The notes: generated from the sequence alone by a model not told the origin. A stretch of 64,000 nt of DNA from Polyangiaceae bacterium (GCA_025937835.1 JAICQO010000018.1:25169-89168), one strand, 5' to 3'; positions 42,615 to 51,739 are shown, counted from the first letter of the stretch. Made by a program: numbers and translations.

Positions 42615-43757
42615 ATGCCCCGACTTCCGCATTTCGAGCGTTCCTCTGCTGCTCTGATCGCCGTCGCTCTCAGCGGGGCCGGCTGCTCGCGCGTCGAGGA
42701 GCCGGCCGCGGAGCGCCAGGCTGCCGCCGCGAAGGCGCCGCTCGAACGACCGGGCTTCCTCCCGACGCGGCTCGGCGAGACGCTCGCGCCCTCGCCGGCT
42801 CCCGAGGGCATGGTGTGGATCCCGGGCGGAGAGTTTTCGATGGGCTCGGCGGACCCGACCGCGGGCGGGCACTGCCACGAGCCGATGGACGACGCGCGGC
42901 CGATCCACCGCGTCGCGCTGTCTGGATATTTCATCGACGCGACCGAGGTCACGAACGCGTCCTTCGCGAAGTTCGTGGACGCCACCGGCTACGTCACGCT
43001 CGCCGAACGCAAACCCACGCCGGCCGAAATGCCGGGCGTGGCCGGGGAGCTCTTGGCCGCGGGTTCCTTGGTGTTCACGCCGCCCGAGCAACGCGTGAAG
43101 TTGAGTAACCCCGTGGCTTGGTGGCGCTACGTGGCCGGCGCCAGCTGGAAGCACCCGCAGGGACCCGGTAGCTCGCTTCAGGGCCTCGAACAGCACCCGG
43201 TCGTGCACATCGCCTATGAGGACGCGCTCGCCTACGCGCGCTGGGCGGACAAAGATCTACCGACGGAAGCGGAGTGGGAGTTCGCGGCGCGCGGCGGTAG
43301 AACGGGGCAGCTCTACCCCTGGGGCGACGAGCTCACGCCGAAAGGTGAGCTCCGCGCCAACACCTTCCAGGGCGCGTTCCCGACCCGGAACGACGCCAGG
43401 GACGGCTACGCGGGGACGGCTCCCGTCGGCTCGTTTCAGCCGAACGCGTTCGGGCTCTACGACGTGGCCGGCAACGTCTGGGAGTGGACGCGCGACTGGT
43501 ACCGCGCCGACGGCTACGCACGCGACGCTCGCGCTGGCCTCACGAAGAACCCCGAGGGACCGAGCGCGAGCTTCGACCCTGCCGAGCCGCAGACGAAGAA
43601 GCGAGTCCAACGCGGCGGCTCCTTCCTGTGCACGAACGAGTACTGCACGCGCTACATGGTCGGCACCCGCGGCAAGGGCGACCCGAGCTCCCCCGCGAGC
43701 CACCTCGGCTTCCGCTGCGTCAAGCGCCCTCTCCCACTGCTCACCAACCGCCTCTGA
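42615..43757 (+). CDS. Exported formylglycine-generating-enzyme-like lipoprotein
   Basis: A 380-residue protein with a lipoprotein signal (lipobox SGAGC, Cys24) and an FGE-sulfatase (SUMF1) domain from about residue 63. [12 protein letters not shown] opens the domain, [10 protein letters not shown] lies near the end, and the C-terminal core [11 protein letters not shown] ends in ASHLGFRCV. The pair C339/C344 with four residues between matches the catalytic, copper-binding C-x4-C of genuine FGE, while many relatives (kinase-linked or nutrient-binding) have lost it. FGE oxidises a Cys in sulfatases to formylglycine. No sulfatase lies in this window. The periplasmic or outer-membrane location would be unusual for the cytosolic enzyme, so a different substrate is possible. 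Confidence 0.85.
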   Translation: MPRLPHFERSSAALIAVALSGAGCSRVEEPAAERQAAAAKAPLERPGFLPTRLGETLAPSPAPEGMVWIPGGEFSMGSADPTAGGHCHEPMDDARPIHRVALSGYFIDATEVTNASFAKFVDATGYVTLAERKPTPAEMPGVAGELLAAGSLVFTPPEQRVKLSNPVAWWRYVAGASWKHPQGPGSSLQGLEQHPVVHIAYEDALAYARWADKDLPTEAEWEFAARGGRTGQLYPWGDELTPKGELRANTFQGAFPTRNDARDGYAGTAPVGSFQPNAFGLYDVAGNVWEWTRDWYRADGYARDARAGLTKNPEGPSASFDPAEPQTKKRVQRGGSFLCTNEYCTRYMVGTRGKGDPSSPASHLGFRCVKRPLPLLTNRL

Positions 43758-43793
43758 CGGCGGGGGTGTGAAGTCAGAGAGCGGGCGATGTGA

Positions 43794-43976
43794 GGGGATG
43801 CAACAGGAAGACTGGAAGGGGAGAAGGTCGAAAGATTTTGTTTTGGGGTTGCTTGTCTGACGACGTCCGGATGGAACCGACACGTAGTCGTTCTGCAAAA
43901 ACGCGACGGCCAGCCAGGCGCCACCCCCAAAATCCCTTTCGATCTTCCGCTCTTTCGATCTTCTCGTTGCATCCCC
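43794..43976. repeat. Long imperfect inverted repeat with ~58-bp arms
   Basis: Left arm 43794-43851 and right arm 43922-43976 are about three-quarters identical as reverse complements. Both begin GGGGATGCAAC at the outer end and contain the shared words GGTCGAAAG/GATCGAAAG and TTTTGGGG. The loop is about 70 bp. It could be a MITE-like element, a repeat family scattered in the genome, or a stable RNA hairpin ending the FGE-like transcript. The arms' outer ends are the best-conserved part, as expected for terminal repeats. No target-site duplication is obvious. Confidence 0.55.
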
Positions 43977-44030
43977 CGTAGTTCGTCGTCTGCGAGATCC
44001 AAATCGATGTACTGCCTCCCAAGGTGTGCC

Positions 44031-44059
44031 TTGCGGATCGGGGGCGAGCGGATTATATG
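44031..44059 (+). promoter_or_regulatory. Promoter-like sequence for the TetR-RND operon
   Basis: TTGCGG (44031-44036), a 17-bp spacer and TATATG (44054-44059) resemble a sigma70-type promoter. The -10 box runs into the palindrome TGAGT-CACC-ACTCA, so a repressor bound there would block RNA polymerase. It is the only promoter-like sequence before the TetR start. Confidence 0.4.
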
Positions 44060-44071
44060 AGTCACCACTCA
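44058..44071. promoter_or_regulatory. Palindromic operator TGAGT-CACC-ACTCA
   Basis: A perfect 5-bp inverted repeat with a 4-bp spacer, flanked by A/T on both sides. It overlaps the -10-like box and lies 4 bp before the TTG start of the TetR gene. Position and symmetry fit an autoregulated TetR operator for the whole efflux operon. Confidence 0.55.
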
Positions 44072-44075
44072 ATAA

Positions 44076-44795
44076 TTGGCCAGCCCAGGATCGGTCCGGC
44101 GCCGTACGCCGCAAACGCCGGAAAAACCGGCTCCCACGCGGCCCCGGGGGCGGCCGCCGGTGATTTCGCGGGAACAGCTGCTCGGGATCGCCAGGGACGT
44201 GTTCCTCGAGCTCGGGATCCGCGCGACCACGGCCGAGGTGGCCAAACGTGCGGGGGTCGCCGAGGGCACGCTGTTTCACCGCTTTCCGTCGAAGGAAGAG
44301 CTGTTTCGCGAGGCCATGCGCTTCGATCCGGAGGACGTGCTCGCCTTCATCGAGGCGCTGCCGAAGCGCGCGGGAAAGGGCGAGCTGCGCGCGACGCTGA
44401 TCGAGTTTTGTGAAGGCTTCGTGGACTTCGCGCGGGTCGCGCTGCCCGTGATGATGATGTCCTGGTCGAACCCCGAGAGCGAATTGTGCAGCGACCGGGG
44501 TGGAGAGCGCGGGCGCCGGCAGCGCCGCGTGATCGGGGCCGTCAGCTCCTTCTTTCAGGCGGAGATGGACGGCGGGCGCATGCGTAGCACGGCGCCTCCG
44601 GAGGTGTTCGCGCGCATGCTGCTCGGCAGCATCCATCAATTCTGTATGGGCGAGATGTTCGCCGGCACGCAACCGGGGCGGCTCCGCGCCTCCGAGTTCG
44701 TGCGCGGCGTGGTCGATGTGTTGTTGGCGGCGGCGGGCGCCGAGCCGAGGCCCGCCACGGTGCGGAGCAAGCGTCGCAAAGAGGAGCGGTCATGA
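44076..44795 (+). CDS. TetR/AcrR family transcriptional repressor
   Basis: A 239-residue regulator. A basic, Pro-rich start (RPRGRPPV) is followed by the TetR helix-turn-helix (about residues 29-76), with TTAEVAKRAGVAEGTLFHRFPSKEELF (cut here: AKRAGVAEGTLFHRF) the typical recognition helix. The C-terminal half is the variable ligand-binding domain. The start is TTG; the GTG at 44160 is inside the first helix and would remove the usual RGRPP arm. Its stop overlaps the ATG of the TolC-type gene, so it is the first gene of the efflux operon and most likely represses it. Confidence 0.9.
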   Translation: MASPGSVRRRTPQTPEKPAPTRPRGRPPVISREQLLGIARDVFLELGIRATTAEVAKRAGVAEGTLFHRFPSKEELFREAMRFDPEDVLAFIEALPKRAGKGELRATLIEFCEGFVDFARVALPVMMMSWSNPESELCSDRGGERGRRQRRVIGAVSSFFQAEMDGGRMRSTAPPEVFARMLLGSIHQFCMGEMFAGTQPGRLRASEFVRGVVDVLLAAAGAEPRPATVRSKRRKEERS

Positions 44796-46099
44796 GTTGG
44801 TCCAGGTTCGGAGTCGGTTCGTCCGCGGTCCTGGCGGCCGCGCTGGTTCTCGGTTCGAGCACCGCGCTCGCCACGGAGCCGCTCGAGGTGTTCCTCGAGC
44901 ACGCCAAAACCCGGAGCTTCGATGCCCGCGAGGCGCAGATCACCGCGCGGCAGCGCGACGCGGAGGCCGACGCCTCGCTCGGCAGGCTGCTGCCGTCGTT
45001 CACGGCGCGCGGCACGTACACGCGCAACCAGGACGAGGTCTCGATCCAGAACCCCGCCGCTCCCGGCAGTGATCCGATCGTGATCACCCCGCTGAACCAG
45101 CTGGATGCGTCGTTCCTGCTCGAGGTGCCGATCCTCGATCTCGCGAGCTACCACCGCTACAAGGCGGCGAAGCTCTTGACGAAGAGCGCCGAGACACAGA
45201 CCCAGGCAACCACACTCGACGTGTCGCGCAGCGTGGCGCGCGCGTATTATCAGTTCCTCGGCGCCTCGAGCACCGTGGGCTCCGCGCTCGAGAGCATCAA
45301 GGCCGCCGAGGCCAACCTGCAGCAGGTGGAAGATCGGCACGCAGCGGGTGCAGCCACCGATCTCGATCGGGAGCGCGCCCGCGCCGCGGTCTCGCGGGCT
45401 CGGCAGGATCTCGCCGACCAACAGCTGGGCGTGGCGCTCGCCGCGCGCACCCTGGAGACGTTCAGCGGCATGTTGCCCGCGTCGTCGGGGGCGCTACCCG
45501 AGGACGACCTGCACGCCGAAGGCACGCTCGAACGCTGGCTCCGGCTCTCGAGCGAGACACCGTCTCAGAAGGCGGCACGGCAAATCGAGGAGGCGACGGC
45601 CGAGAACCGCAAGGCGGCCAAGCGCGCCTACCTGCCGACTCTGAACGGCTCCGCCGAAGAGCGCATCTCGAACGCCACCGGCTTCGGAGGTCGCAACGCC
45701 AACTACACGTTGAGGCTCAACCTGGTGTGGCGGCTCGACTACGGTCTGGTCGGCAACGACCACGCCCAGGACGCGGCCCTCGAGCTCCAGAAGGTGCGCG
45801 TCGAGCGCACGCGCCGCGCCAGTGAAGACTCCGTGTTCGAAGCCTTCAAGCGCGTCGAGGCGAGCATCGCCAAGAGCCGCGCGGCTCGCGATCAAGAGCG
45901 CTCCGCCAAGCGCGCCGCGGAGCTCGCCTCCGATCGCTACGGCGCCGGCGTGGCGACGCAGCTCGACGTGACCGAGGCGCAGCGCGACGCGTTCTCCGCG
46001 TCCGCCGCCCGGATCCAGGCCGACTCCGATCTCGCCTTCTACCGTGCCGCGCTGCGCATCGCCGCCGGCGTCCCCGTCTCCGATCGGCGAGCCCCGTGA
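44792..46099 (+). CDS. TolC-type outer membrane efflux protein
   Basis: A 435-residue outer membrane factor. A signal peptide ends at TALATEP (cleavage near residue 28). Two OEP repeats follow, with long coiled-coil helices: an Ala/Glu/Gln-rich heptad pattern, GAATDLDRERARAAVSRAR in the first and DRYGAGVATQLDVTEAQRDAF in the second, the typical groove motifs of the family. It forms the channel through the outer membrane for the RND pump encoded two genes on. ATGA overlap with tetR and GTGA overlap with the adaptor gene show a tight operon. Confidence 0.92.
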   Translation: MSWSRFGVGSSAVLAAALVLGSSTALATEPLEVFLEHAKTRSFDAREAQITARQRDAEADASLGRLLPSFTARGTYTRNQDEVSIQNPAAPGSDPIVITPLNQLDASFLLEVPILDLASYHRYKAAKLLTKSAETQTQATTLDVSRSVARAYYQFLGASSTVGSALESIKAAEANLQQVEDRHAAGAATDLDRERARAAVSRARQDLADQQLGVALAARTLETFSGMLPASSGALPEDDLHAEGTLERWLRLSSETPSQKAARQIEEATAENRKAAKRAYLPTLNGSAEERISNATGFGGRNANYTLRLNLVWRLDYGLVGNDHAQDAALELQKVRVERTRRASEDSVFEAFKRVEASIAKSRAARDQERSAKRAAELASDRYGAGVATQLDVTEAQRDAFSASAARIQADSDLAFYRAALRIAAGVPVSDRRAP

Positions 46100-47196
46100 G
46101 CTCGCTCTCCGCCGTCTCGAGTTCCAGAATGTCGATCAAATCCGTACTTTCCCTGAGTTTGCTGGTAGCGCTCGCCAGCGCCTGTCAGAAGAAGAACGTC
46201 GATACGCCCGACGCTTCCGCCGAGAAGCCCGCGGCCCTGGTGAAGACCGCGCCCGTCACGGCGCTCGAGGTGCCGCGCACGCTGCGGCTGACCGGAACGC
46301 TGCGCGGCGATCGCGAGACGGATCTCGCCGCCAATGCCAGCGGCCGCGTGCTCTCGACCTCCGTCGAGCGCGGGCAGCAGATCAAGCCCGGTCAGGTGCT
46401 GGCCAAGCTCGACACGCGCGCCGCCGCGCTGTCCGTGGCCGAGGCGCGCGCCCAGGTGGAGAGCTCGCGCACACAAGAAGAGCAAGCCCGCACCGAGTGC
46501 GAGCGCTACGAAAAGCTCAAGGCCAAGGGCGCCGTCACCGATCTCGAGTACCAGCAGAAGATCACCCAGTGCCGGACCCTGCCGCTGACGGTCCAGGCGG
46601 CCAAGGTGCGCGCCGCGATGGCGGCGCAGAACGTCGGAGACGGCATCATTCGCGCGCCGTTCGCCGGCACCGTCACGGAGCGCTTCGTGGAGGTCGGCCA
46701 GTACGTGCGGCAGGACTCGCGCGTCGTGACCATCGTCTCGCTCGATCCGCTGCGGCTCGAGCTCGCGGTGCCGGAGTCCGAGGTCAGCAAGGTGAAGGAA
46801 GGCTCCGGCGTATCGTTCGCGGTCGCGGCCTTCCCGGACAAGCGCTTCCACGGCACGGTGCGCTTCGTCTCCGGCGCGCTCCGCTCGTCGACGCGCGACC
46901 TGGTCGTGGAAGCCCTGGTCGAGAACAAGGATCGGCTGCTGCTGCCGGGGATGTTCGCGGATGCCGAGCTCACCGTGGGCAGCCTGAACCTGCCGAGCGT
47001 CCCGAAGAAGGCGCTGCTCGAGCGTGACGACCAGTCGCGCGCGTACGTGGTCGTCGGCGGCAGGTTGGAAGAGCGCGTGCTCGCGCTCGGCGCGTCGGTC
47101 GGGGATCGCGTCGCGGTGACGCGCGGCGTGACCGCCGGTGAACAGGTCGTGGTCTCCGATCTGGCCGGGCTCGCCAACGGGCAGAAGGTGCGCTGA
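46096..47196 (+). CDS. RND efflux periplasmic adaptor (MFP) lipoprotein
   Basis: A 366-residue membrane fusion protein. The signal has lipobox LASAC (lipidated Cys near residue 30 of the GTG start). Domain order: barrel-sandwich hybrid (RTLRLTGTLRGDRETDLAANASGRV, cut here: SGRVLSTSVERGQQI), a helical hairpin around EEQARTECERYEKLKAKGAVTDLEYQQ (ELEKLK-type heptads), lipoyl-like half with IRAPFAGTVTERFVEVGQYV, beta-barrel and membrane-proximal domain. The GTG start overlaps the TolC-type stop (46097-46099). ATG 46129 would give a shorter, equally clean signal peptide. Confidence 0.92.
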   Translation: MSSLSAVSSSRMSIKSVLSLSLLVALASACQKKNVDTPDASAEKPAALVKTAPVTALEVPRTLRLTGTLRGDRETDLAANASGRVLSTSVERGQQIKPGQVLAKLDTRAAALSVAEARAQVESSRTQEEQARTECERYEKLKAKGAVTDLEYQQKITQCRTLPLTVQAAKVRAAMAAQNVGDGIIRAPFAGTVTERFVEVGQYVRQDSRVVTIVSLDPLRLELAVPESEVSKVKEGSGVSFAVAAFPDKRFHGTVRFVSGALRSSTRDLVVEALVENKDRLLLPGMFADAELTVGSLNLPSVPKKALLERDDQSRAYVVVGGRLEERVLALGASVGDRVAVTRGVTAGEQVVVSDLAGLANGQKVR

Positions 47197-47215
47197 GGCG
47201 CACGGGAGACCCGAC

Positions 47216-50200
47216 ATGCAGTGGCTGGCCAGAGTTTGCGTGCAGCGCCCCGTCTTCGCGGGCGTGCTGATGCTCGTGGTGTTCGTGCTCGGCGGCGTGG
47301 GATACACGCGCCTCGGGCTCGATCAGTTCCCGAACATCGATCTCCCGTTCGTGCTCGTGACCACGACGCTCGAGGGCGCCGCCCCGGAAGAGGTCGAGAC
47401 CGACATCAGCGACAAGATCGAGGGCGCCGTCAACACCATCGACGGCATCGACGAGCTCCGCTCCACCTCGAGCGAAGGCTTCTCGCAGGTCGCGATCGCG
47501 TTCAAGCTCGACAAGTCCGCCGAGGTGGCGGCGGCGGACGTGCGCGACAAGGTGAGCAACGTGCTGCGCGATCTGCCGCGCGGCATCGACGCGCCGATCG
47601 TGAGCAAGGTCGATCCTCAGGCGTCGCCGGTGCTCCTGGTCGCGCTGCGCTCGAAGCTGCCGATCCGCGAGGTGACGGAGATCGCCGACAAGCGCGTACG
47701 CCGGCAGATCGAGAGCGTGTCGGGCGTCGGGCAGGTGACGATCATCGGCGGGCGCGCCCGGCAGATCCACGTGCGGCTGGATCCCGTCAAGCTGCGCGCC
47801 TACAACCTGAGCGCCGTCGATGTCTCGCGCGCGCTCGCGGCGCAGAACCTGACCACCCCGGGCGGCAGCCTCGACACGGGCCCTCAGGCCATCACGCTGC
47901 GCATCGCGGGCCGCGTCACCAGCGTGGACGCACTGGAGCGCATCGTCCTCCGCAACGACGGCACGCACGTGGTTCGCATCAGCGACGTGGCTCGCGTCGA
48001 AGACGGCGAGGAGGAGCTCACCAGCGTCGCCTCGTACGACGGTGACCGCACGGTCGTGCTGTCGATCAGGAAGCAATCCGGCACCAACACCGTGCAGGTC
48101 GTGGACACGCTGCTGAAGCGGCTCGACGAGGTGAAGCGCACGCTGCCGGCGGGCATCCAGCTCGAGGTGATCCGCGACAACTCCGCGTCGATCCGCACCG
48201 GCGTCGGCTCGGTGAAGGAACACTTGGTGGTGGGCGCGCTGCTCGCGGCGTTCGTCGTGCTGCTGTTCCTCGGCAACGTGCGCAGCACGCTGATCGCGGC
48301 GATCTCGATCCCGATCTCCATCGTCGGCACGTTCGCGCTGATGTGGGTCCAGGGCTTCAGCTTGAACATGCTGACGCTGCTCGCCCTCGCCCTGGCCGTC
48401 GGCATCGTGATCGACGACGCGATCGTGGTGCTCGAGAACATCGTGCGCTTCATCGAGGAAAAGGGCATGAAGCCGTTCCCCGCGGCGGTGCTGGCGACGC
48501 GAGAAATCGGCCTGCCGGTGCTCGCGACCACGCTGTCCTTGATGGCCGTGTTCGTGCCCGTCGCGTTCGTGGGCGGCATCCCGGGCCGGTTCCTCAAGAA
48601 CTTCGGCTACACGATGGCGTTCGCGGTCGGAGTGTCGCTGTTCGTGAGCTTCGCGCTGACGCCCACGCTCAGCGCGCGCCTGCTCAAATCCGGAGCCGCC
48701 GAGCACGGCAAGGGGCTGACGCGGATCGTCGACTGGTTCTACCGGCCGATCGAGCGCGCCTACATGAGCTTGCTCGCCTGGTGCATGAAGCGGCGCTGGG
48801 TGGTGGTCGTCGCCTGCTGCCTCTCGATGGGCTCGTGCATCCCGCTCGTGAAGCAGGTGCCGACCGGCTTCGTACCGATCGACGATCAGGCTCAATTCGA
48901 GGTCAGCGTGCGCACGCCCGAGGGCACGAGCGCCAACGAGACCGCGCTGATCTCCGAGCGCGTGGCGCAGCAGGTCCGCGGGCTGTCCGGCGTGGCCCAC
49001 ACCGTGACCACGGTCGCCGGCGGCGACGCCAAGGTGCAGAACCTGGCCAGCGTCTACGTCGCGCTCACCGACCCGCGCGAGCGCGAGATCACGCAGTACG
49101 AGCTGATGGACGTCGTCCGCAAGCAGATCTTGGCCAAGCTGCCGAAGGAGCTGCGCGTCAGCGTCGCGGAGGTGGCGGCGATCAGCACCGGCACCGCCAC
49201 CGCCGCCGTGCAGTACGTGCTGGCCGGCCCCGACCTGCACGAGCTCGAGGAATACGCGGAAAAGATGGGGCCCGCGATCAAGAAGCACCCCGCGGTCGTC
49301 GACTTCGACACCAACCTGATCACCGGCAAGCCCGAGATCAAAGTCACGATCGACCGCGACCGCGCCGCGGATCTCGGCGTGAGCGTGGCCGACGTCGCGG
49401 AGACGCTGCGCATGCTGGTCGCGGGCATCAAGGCCTCTTCCTACGCGGAGCACGGCGAGGAGTACGACATTCGCCTGCGCGCCGAGCAGCAGTACAGGAA
49501 CGACGTCAGCAGCATCGCGCTGATGACGGTACCGTCCGTGAAGTACGGCACGGTGCCGCTGACTTCGGTCGTCAAGACCAGCGAGGGCACGGGCCCGTCG
49601 CAGGTGAACCGGCTGGGACGCCAGCGTCAGGTCACGTTCATGGCCAACGTCGCACCCGGCTACGGCGAGAGCGACGTCGTGAAGGTGATGAAGGACGAGT
49701 TCGCGAAGCTACACACGGGGCCCGAGTACCGGCTGGTTCCGACGGGCCGCTCGAAGTCGTCGTCCGAGCTCGGCGCCGGCTTCGCGCTCGCGTTCGCGCT
49801 GTCGTTCGTGTTCATGTACCTGATCCTGGCGGCGCAGTTCGAGTCCTGGCTGTACCCGGTGATCATCCTGATCTCGCTGCCGCTGACCGTGCCGTTCGCG
49901 CTGTTGTCGCTGGTGCTGTTCGGTCAGGGCCTGAACCTGATGTCCGCGCTCGGCCTGCTGGTGCTGTTCGGCGTGGTCAAGAAGAACTCGATCTTGCAGA
50001 TCGACCACACGAATCAGCTGCGCGCGCGCGGCAAGCCGAGGCTCGAGGCGATCTTGCAGGCAAACCGCGAGCGCTTGCGGCCGATCTTGATGACGACGCT
50101 CGCCTTCGTGGCCGGCATGATCCCGCTGGCGTTTTCGCGGGGCATCGGCTCCGGCAACAACCGCAACATCTCGGGCATCGTGATCGGCGGGCAGTCGCTG

Positions 50201-50368
50201 TCGCTGTTGCTCACGCTGCTCGCGGTGCCGGTCGTCTACTCGCTGTTCGACGACGTCCGGGAGTGGCGCAAGCGCAAGAAGGCCTCGAAGGGCCCGGAGG
50301 ATCGCGGGGAGGCCGAGCTGGACCGAATGATCGAAGACCGAACCGGCATTCCGAGCACCGCGGAGTGA
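47216..50368 (+). CDS. RND family multidrug efflux pump (AcrB/HAE1-like)
   Basis: A 1050-residue pump of the inner membrane that moves drugs or lipophilic compounds out using the proton gradient. It starts with the typical membrane helix (RPVFAGVLMLVVFVLGG), has the periplasmic porter and docking domains, and carries the proton-relay Asp pair in GIVIDDAIVVLENIVR (TM4). The C-terminal half repeats the pattern. GGGAGA seven bases before ATG 47216 supports the start. It lies 19 bp after the adaptor gene. The order TetR, OMF, MFP, RND is a complete tripartite system; the substrate is unknown. Confidence 0.95.
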   Translation: MQWLARVCVQRPVFAGVLMLVVFVLGGVGYTRLGLDQFPNIDLPFVLVTTTLEGAAPEEVETDISDKIEGAVNTIDGIDELRSTSSEGFSQVAIAFKLDKSAEVAAADVRDKVSNVLRDLPRGIDAPIVSKVDPQASPVLLVALRSKLPIREVTEIADKRVRRQIESVSGVGQVTIIGGRARQIHVRLDPVKLRAYNLSAVDVSRALAAQNLTTPGGSLDTGPQAITLRIAGRVTSVDALERIVLRNDGTHVVRISDVARVEDGEEELTSVASYDGDRTVVLSIRKQSGTNTVQVVDTLLKRLDEVKRTLPAGIQLEVIRDNSASIRTGVGSVKEHLVVGALLAAFVVLLFLGNVRSTLIAAISIPISIVGTFALMWVQGFSLNMLTLLALALAVGIVIDDAIVVLENIVRFIEEKGMKPFPAAVLATREIGLPVLATTLSLMAVFVPVAFVGGIPGRFLKNFGYTMAFAVGVSLFVSFALTPTLSARLLKSGAAEHGKGLTRIVDWFYRPIERAYMSLLAWCMKRRWVVVVACCLSMGSCIPLVKQVPTGFVPIDDQAQFEVSVRTPEGTSANETALISERVAQQVRGLSGVAHTVTTVAGGDAKVQNLASVYVALTDPREREITQYELMDVVRKQILAKLPKELRVSVAEVAAISTGTATAAVQYVLAGPDLHELEEYAEKMGPAIKKHPAVVDFDTNLITGKPEIKVTIDRDRAADLGVSVADVAETLRMLVAGIKASSYAEHGEEYDIRLRAEQQYRNDVSSIALMTVPSVKYGTVPLTSVVKTSEGTGPSQVNRLGRQRQVTFMANVAPGYGESDVVKVMKDEFAKLHTGPEYRLVPTGRSKSSSELGAGFALAFALSFVFMYLILAAQFESWLYPVIILISLPLTVPFALLSLVLFGQGLNLMSALGLLVLFGVVKKNSILQIDHTNQLRARGKPRLEAILQANRERLRPILMTTLAFVAGMIPLAFSRGIGSGNNRNISGIVIGGQSLSLLLTLLAVPVVYSLFDDVREWRKRKKASKGPEDRGEAELDRMIEDRTGIPSTAE

Positions 50369-50371
50369 CGC

Positions 50372-51232
50372 TCAGGGTGAGATGCGCCGGACCTCGACTT
50401 GGTCCGGCTCGAGACGGAAGCTCGACTCGGGCGCGGCGGCCTTCACGAGCGTGACCAGCAGCCGCTTCCCATCGAGGAAGACCTCGATTTGCTCCGGGCT
50501 GCGCGTGACACGCCACACGTGAACGCGCTGGTCGAGCTCGACGGCTTCCGCCGCGACGCTGAGCGGGGCCGCGGCGGGGTAGCCCCAGACCTCGAGCTTT
50601 TTCGCGTCGCGCTCGTAGCGCAAGGCGTAACCGCTCGCGCCCGGCGCGCCCTCCGACTCGTCAATCCAGATCGCGAAACGCGGGCCGGTGAGGCGCGCCG
50701 CGAGCGTGAGCGACGCCGGCACCGGTGCATTCGGTGCGCGGAGCTGAAAGCCTGCGTTGCCGATCCGGAACGCGGGGCCGCCGTCGTCGCTTGCTGAGGG
50801 CACGGCCGCGCTCGCCAATGGAACATTCGCCGAGGAAGCGGCGCTCGCCGGGGAAGCTGGCGCTGGCGCTGGCGGAGAGCCGACACGATAGGCGACACCC
50901 TTGAGCGCGAACTCGCGGTGCGCGCACTGGTGGTCGTGATACGGCTCCTTCACCTCGGTGAGCTGAACGAAGTCCGCCCCGAGTGACTCGGCCTTGAGCC
51001 GCAGCTTGCGCAGCGCGCCTTCGTAGCTGCCGCCGGTCCCGGTGATGCCGCAGCCGCTGCCATCTTGCGCTTCGATGTTCGCGATCTGCAGGGCGTCGGG
51101 CGGCGGCTCGTCTTTGGTCACGACCAGCCCGTCGATCGCGGCTGGAGCCGGCACCTGCCCGGCGCACGCGGCGAGTGCGCAGATTGCCGCGATCGCGGGC
51201 AGCGCATTGAGTGTGCGGAACGACCGAATCAT
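50372..51232 (-). CDS. Lipoprotein with DUF4156-like N-terminal domain
   Basis: A 286-residue lipoprotein, signal ending in lipobox LAAC (Cys23). Residues about 57-115 have a pattern similar to DUF4156/RcsF-type domains: GCGITGTGGSYEGALRKLRLKAESLGADFVQL (cut here: GSGCGITGTGGSYEGA), with further cysteine. A Pro/Ala/Ser-rich linker of about 35 residues follows. The last 140 residues look like a beta-sandwich with FAIWIDES and HVWRVTRSPEQIEVFLDGK, similar to concanavalin-like or LamG-like domains. Function is unknown. It is 3 bp from the convergent RND gene end and diverges from the OsmC gene. Confidence 0.65.
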   Translation of the reverse strand: MIRSFRTLNALPAIAAICALAACAGQVPAPAAIDGLVVTKDEPPPDALQIANIEAQDGSGCGITGTGGSYEGALRKLRLKAESLGADFVQLTEVKEPYHDHQCAHREFALKGVAYRVGSPPAPAPASPASAASSANVPLASAAVPSASDDGGPAFRIGNAGFQLRAPNAPVPASLTLAARLTGPRFAIWIDESEGAPGASGYALRYERDAKKLEVWGYPAAAPLSVAAEAVELDQRVHVWRVTRSPEQIEVFLDGKRLLVTLVKAAAPESSFRLEPDQVEVRRISP

Positions 51233-51271
51233 GCGATCGTGCTACCACGACGGCTCGAACAGGGATCCGGA

Positions 51272-51739
51272 ATGTCTAAGCACGAAGCGTGGATCGAGTG
51301 GCGGCTTTTGGGCGGCGATTTCCTTCGCGGCAAGTACTCCCGTGAGCACATCTGGAAGTTCGACGGCGGGACCTCGGTGGCGGCGTCGCCTTCGCCGTCG
51401 GTGGTGCCGGTGCCGTACTCGAACGTGGCCAACGTGGATCCGGAAGAAGCCTTCGTGGCCTCGATCGCGAGTTGCCACATGCTCACGTTCCTGTACCTGG
51501 CCTCGCGTGAAGGCTTCGAGATCCTGAGCTACCAGGACGCCGCCTTCGGCGTGATGACCAAGAACGAGCGCGGCGTGCCCTGGCTGAGCTCGGTGGTGCT
51601 GTCACCGAGCGTCGAATACGACGGCACGCCGCCGACCCTCGAGCAAGAGCAAGCGCTCCACGAGCGCGCCCACGAGCAGTGTTTCATCTCCCAGTCCGTG
51701 AAGACCGAGATCAGCGTGCAGCCCGTGACGCGGACCTAG
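51272..51739 (+). CDS. OsmC family peroxiredoxin-like protein
   Basis: A 155-residue protein of the OsmC/Ohr superfamily. The peroxidatic cysteine is C68 in ASIASCHMLTF and the resolving cysteine C137 in HEQCFISQSV, spaced as in the family. It probably reduces organic hydroperoxides. GGGATCCGGA in front of ATG 51272 is a reasonable ribosome site; the frame is open upstream, but the fold starts here. Its end overlaps the converging Cys-rich lipoprotein gene by 4 bp. Confidence 0.9.
   Translation: MSKHEAWIEWRLLGGDFLRGKYSREHIWKFDGGTSVAASPSPSVVPVPYSNVANVDPEEAFVASIASCHMLTFLYLASREGFEILSYQDAAFGVMTKNERGVPWLSSVVLSPSVEYDGTPPTLEQEQALHERAHEQCFISQSVKTEISVQPVTRT

Larger units (their letters stand above)
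43758..44075. other. 318-bp gap: inverted repeat and divergence from flanking base composition
   Basis: No protein gene is credible here. Short open frames exist on both strands but share the arms of one inverted repeat, and no ribosome-binding site supports them. The gap is lower in GC than its neighbours, with runs such as ATTTTGTTTTGGGG. It holds the large imperfect hairpin (43794-43976) and, at its right end, the TetR promoter and operator. Confidence 0.6.

Noticed and set aside
43790..44022. Short ORFs on both strands in the gap after the FGE-like gene
   Set aside because: Both are made of the inverted-repeat arms and have no ribosome site or recognisable domain.
46039..49453. Long open frames on the minus strand across the RND operon, and similar ones opposite most genes
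   Set aside because: They are antisense shadows of GC-rich coding sequence: Arg/His/Ala-rich translation, no ribosome sites, no domains, and the opposite strand holds clear families.
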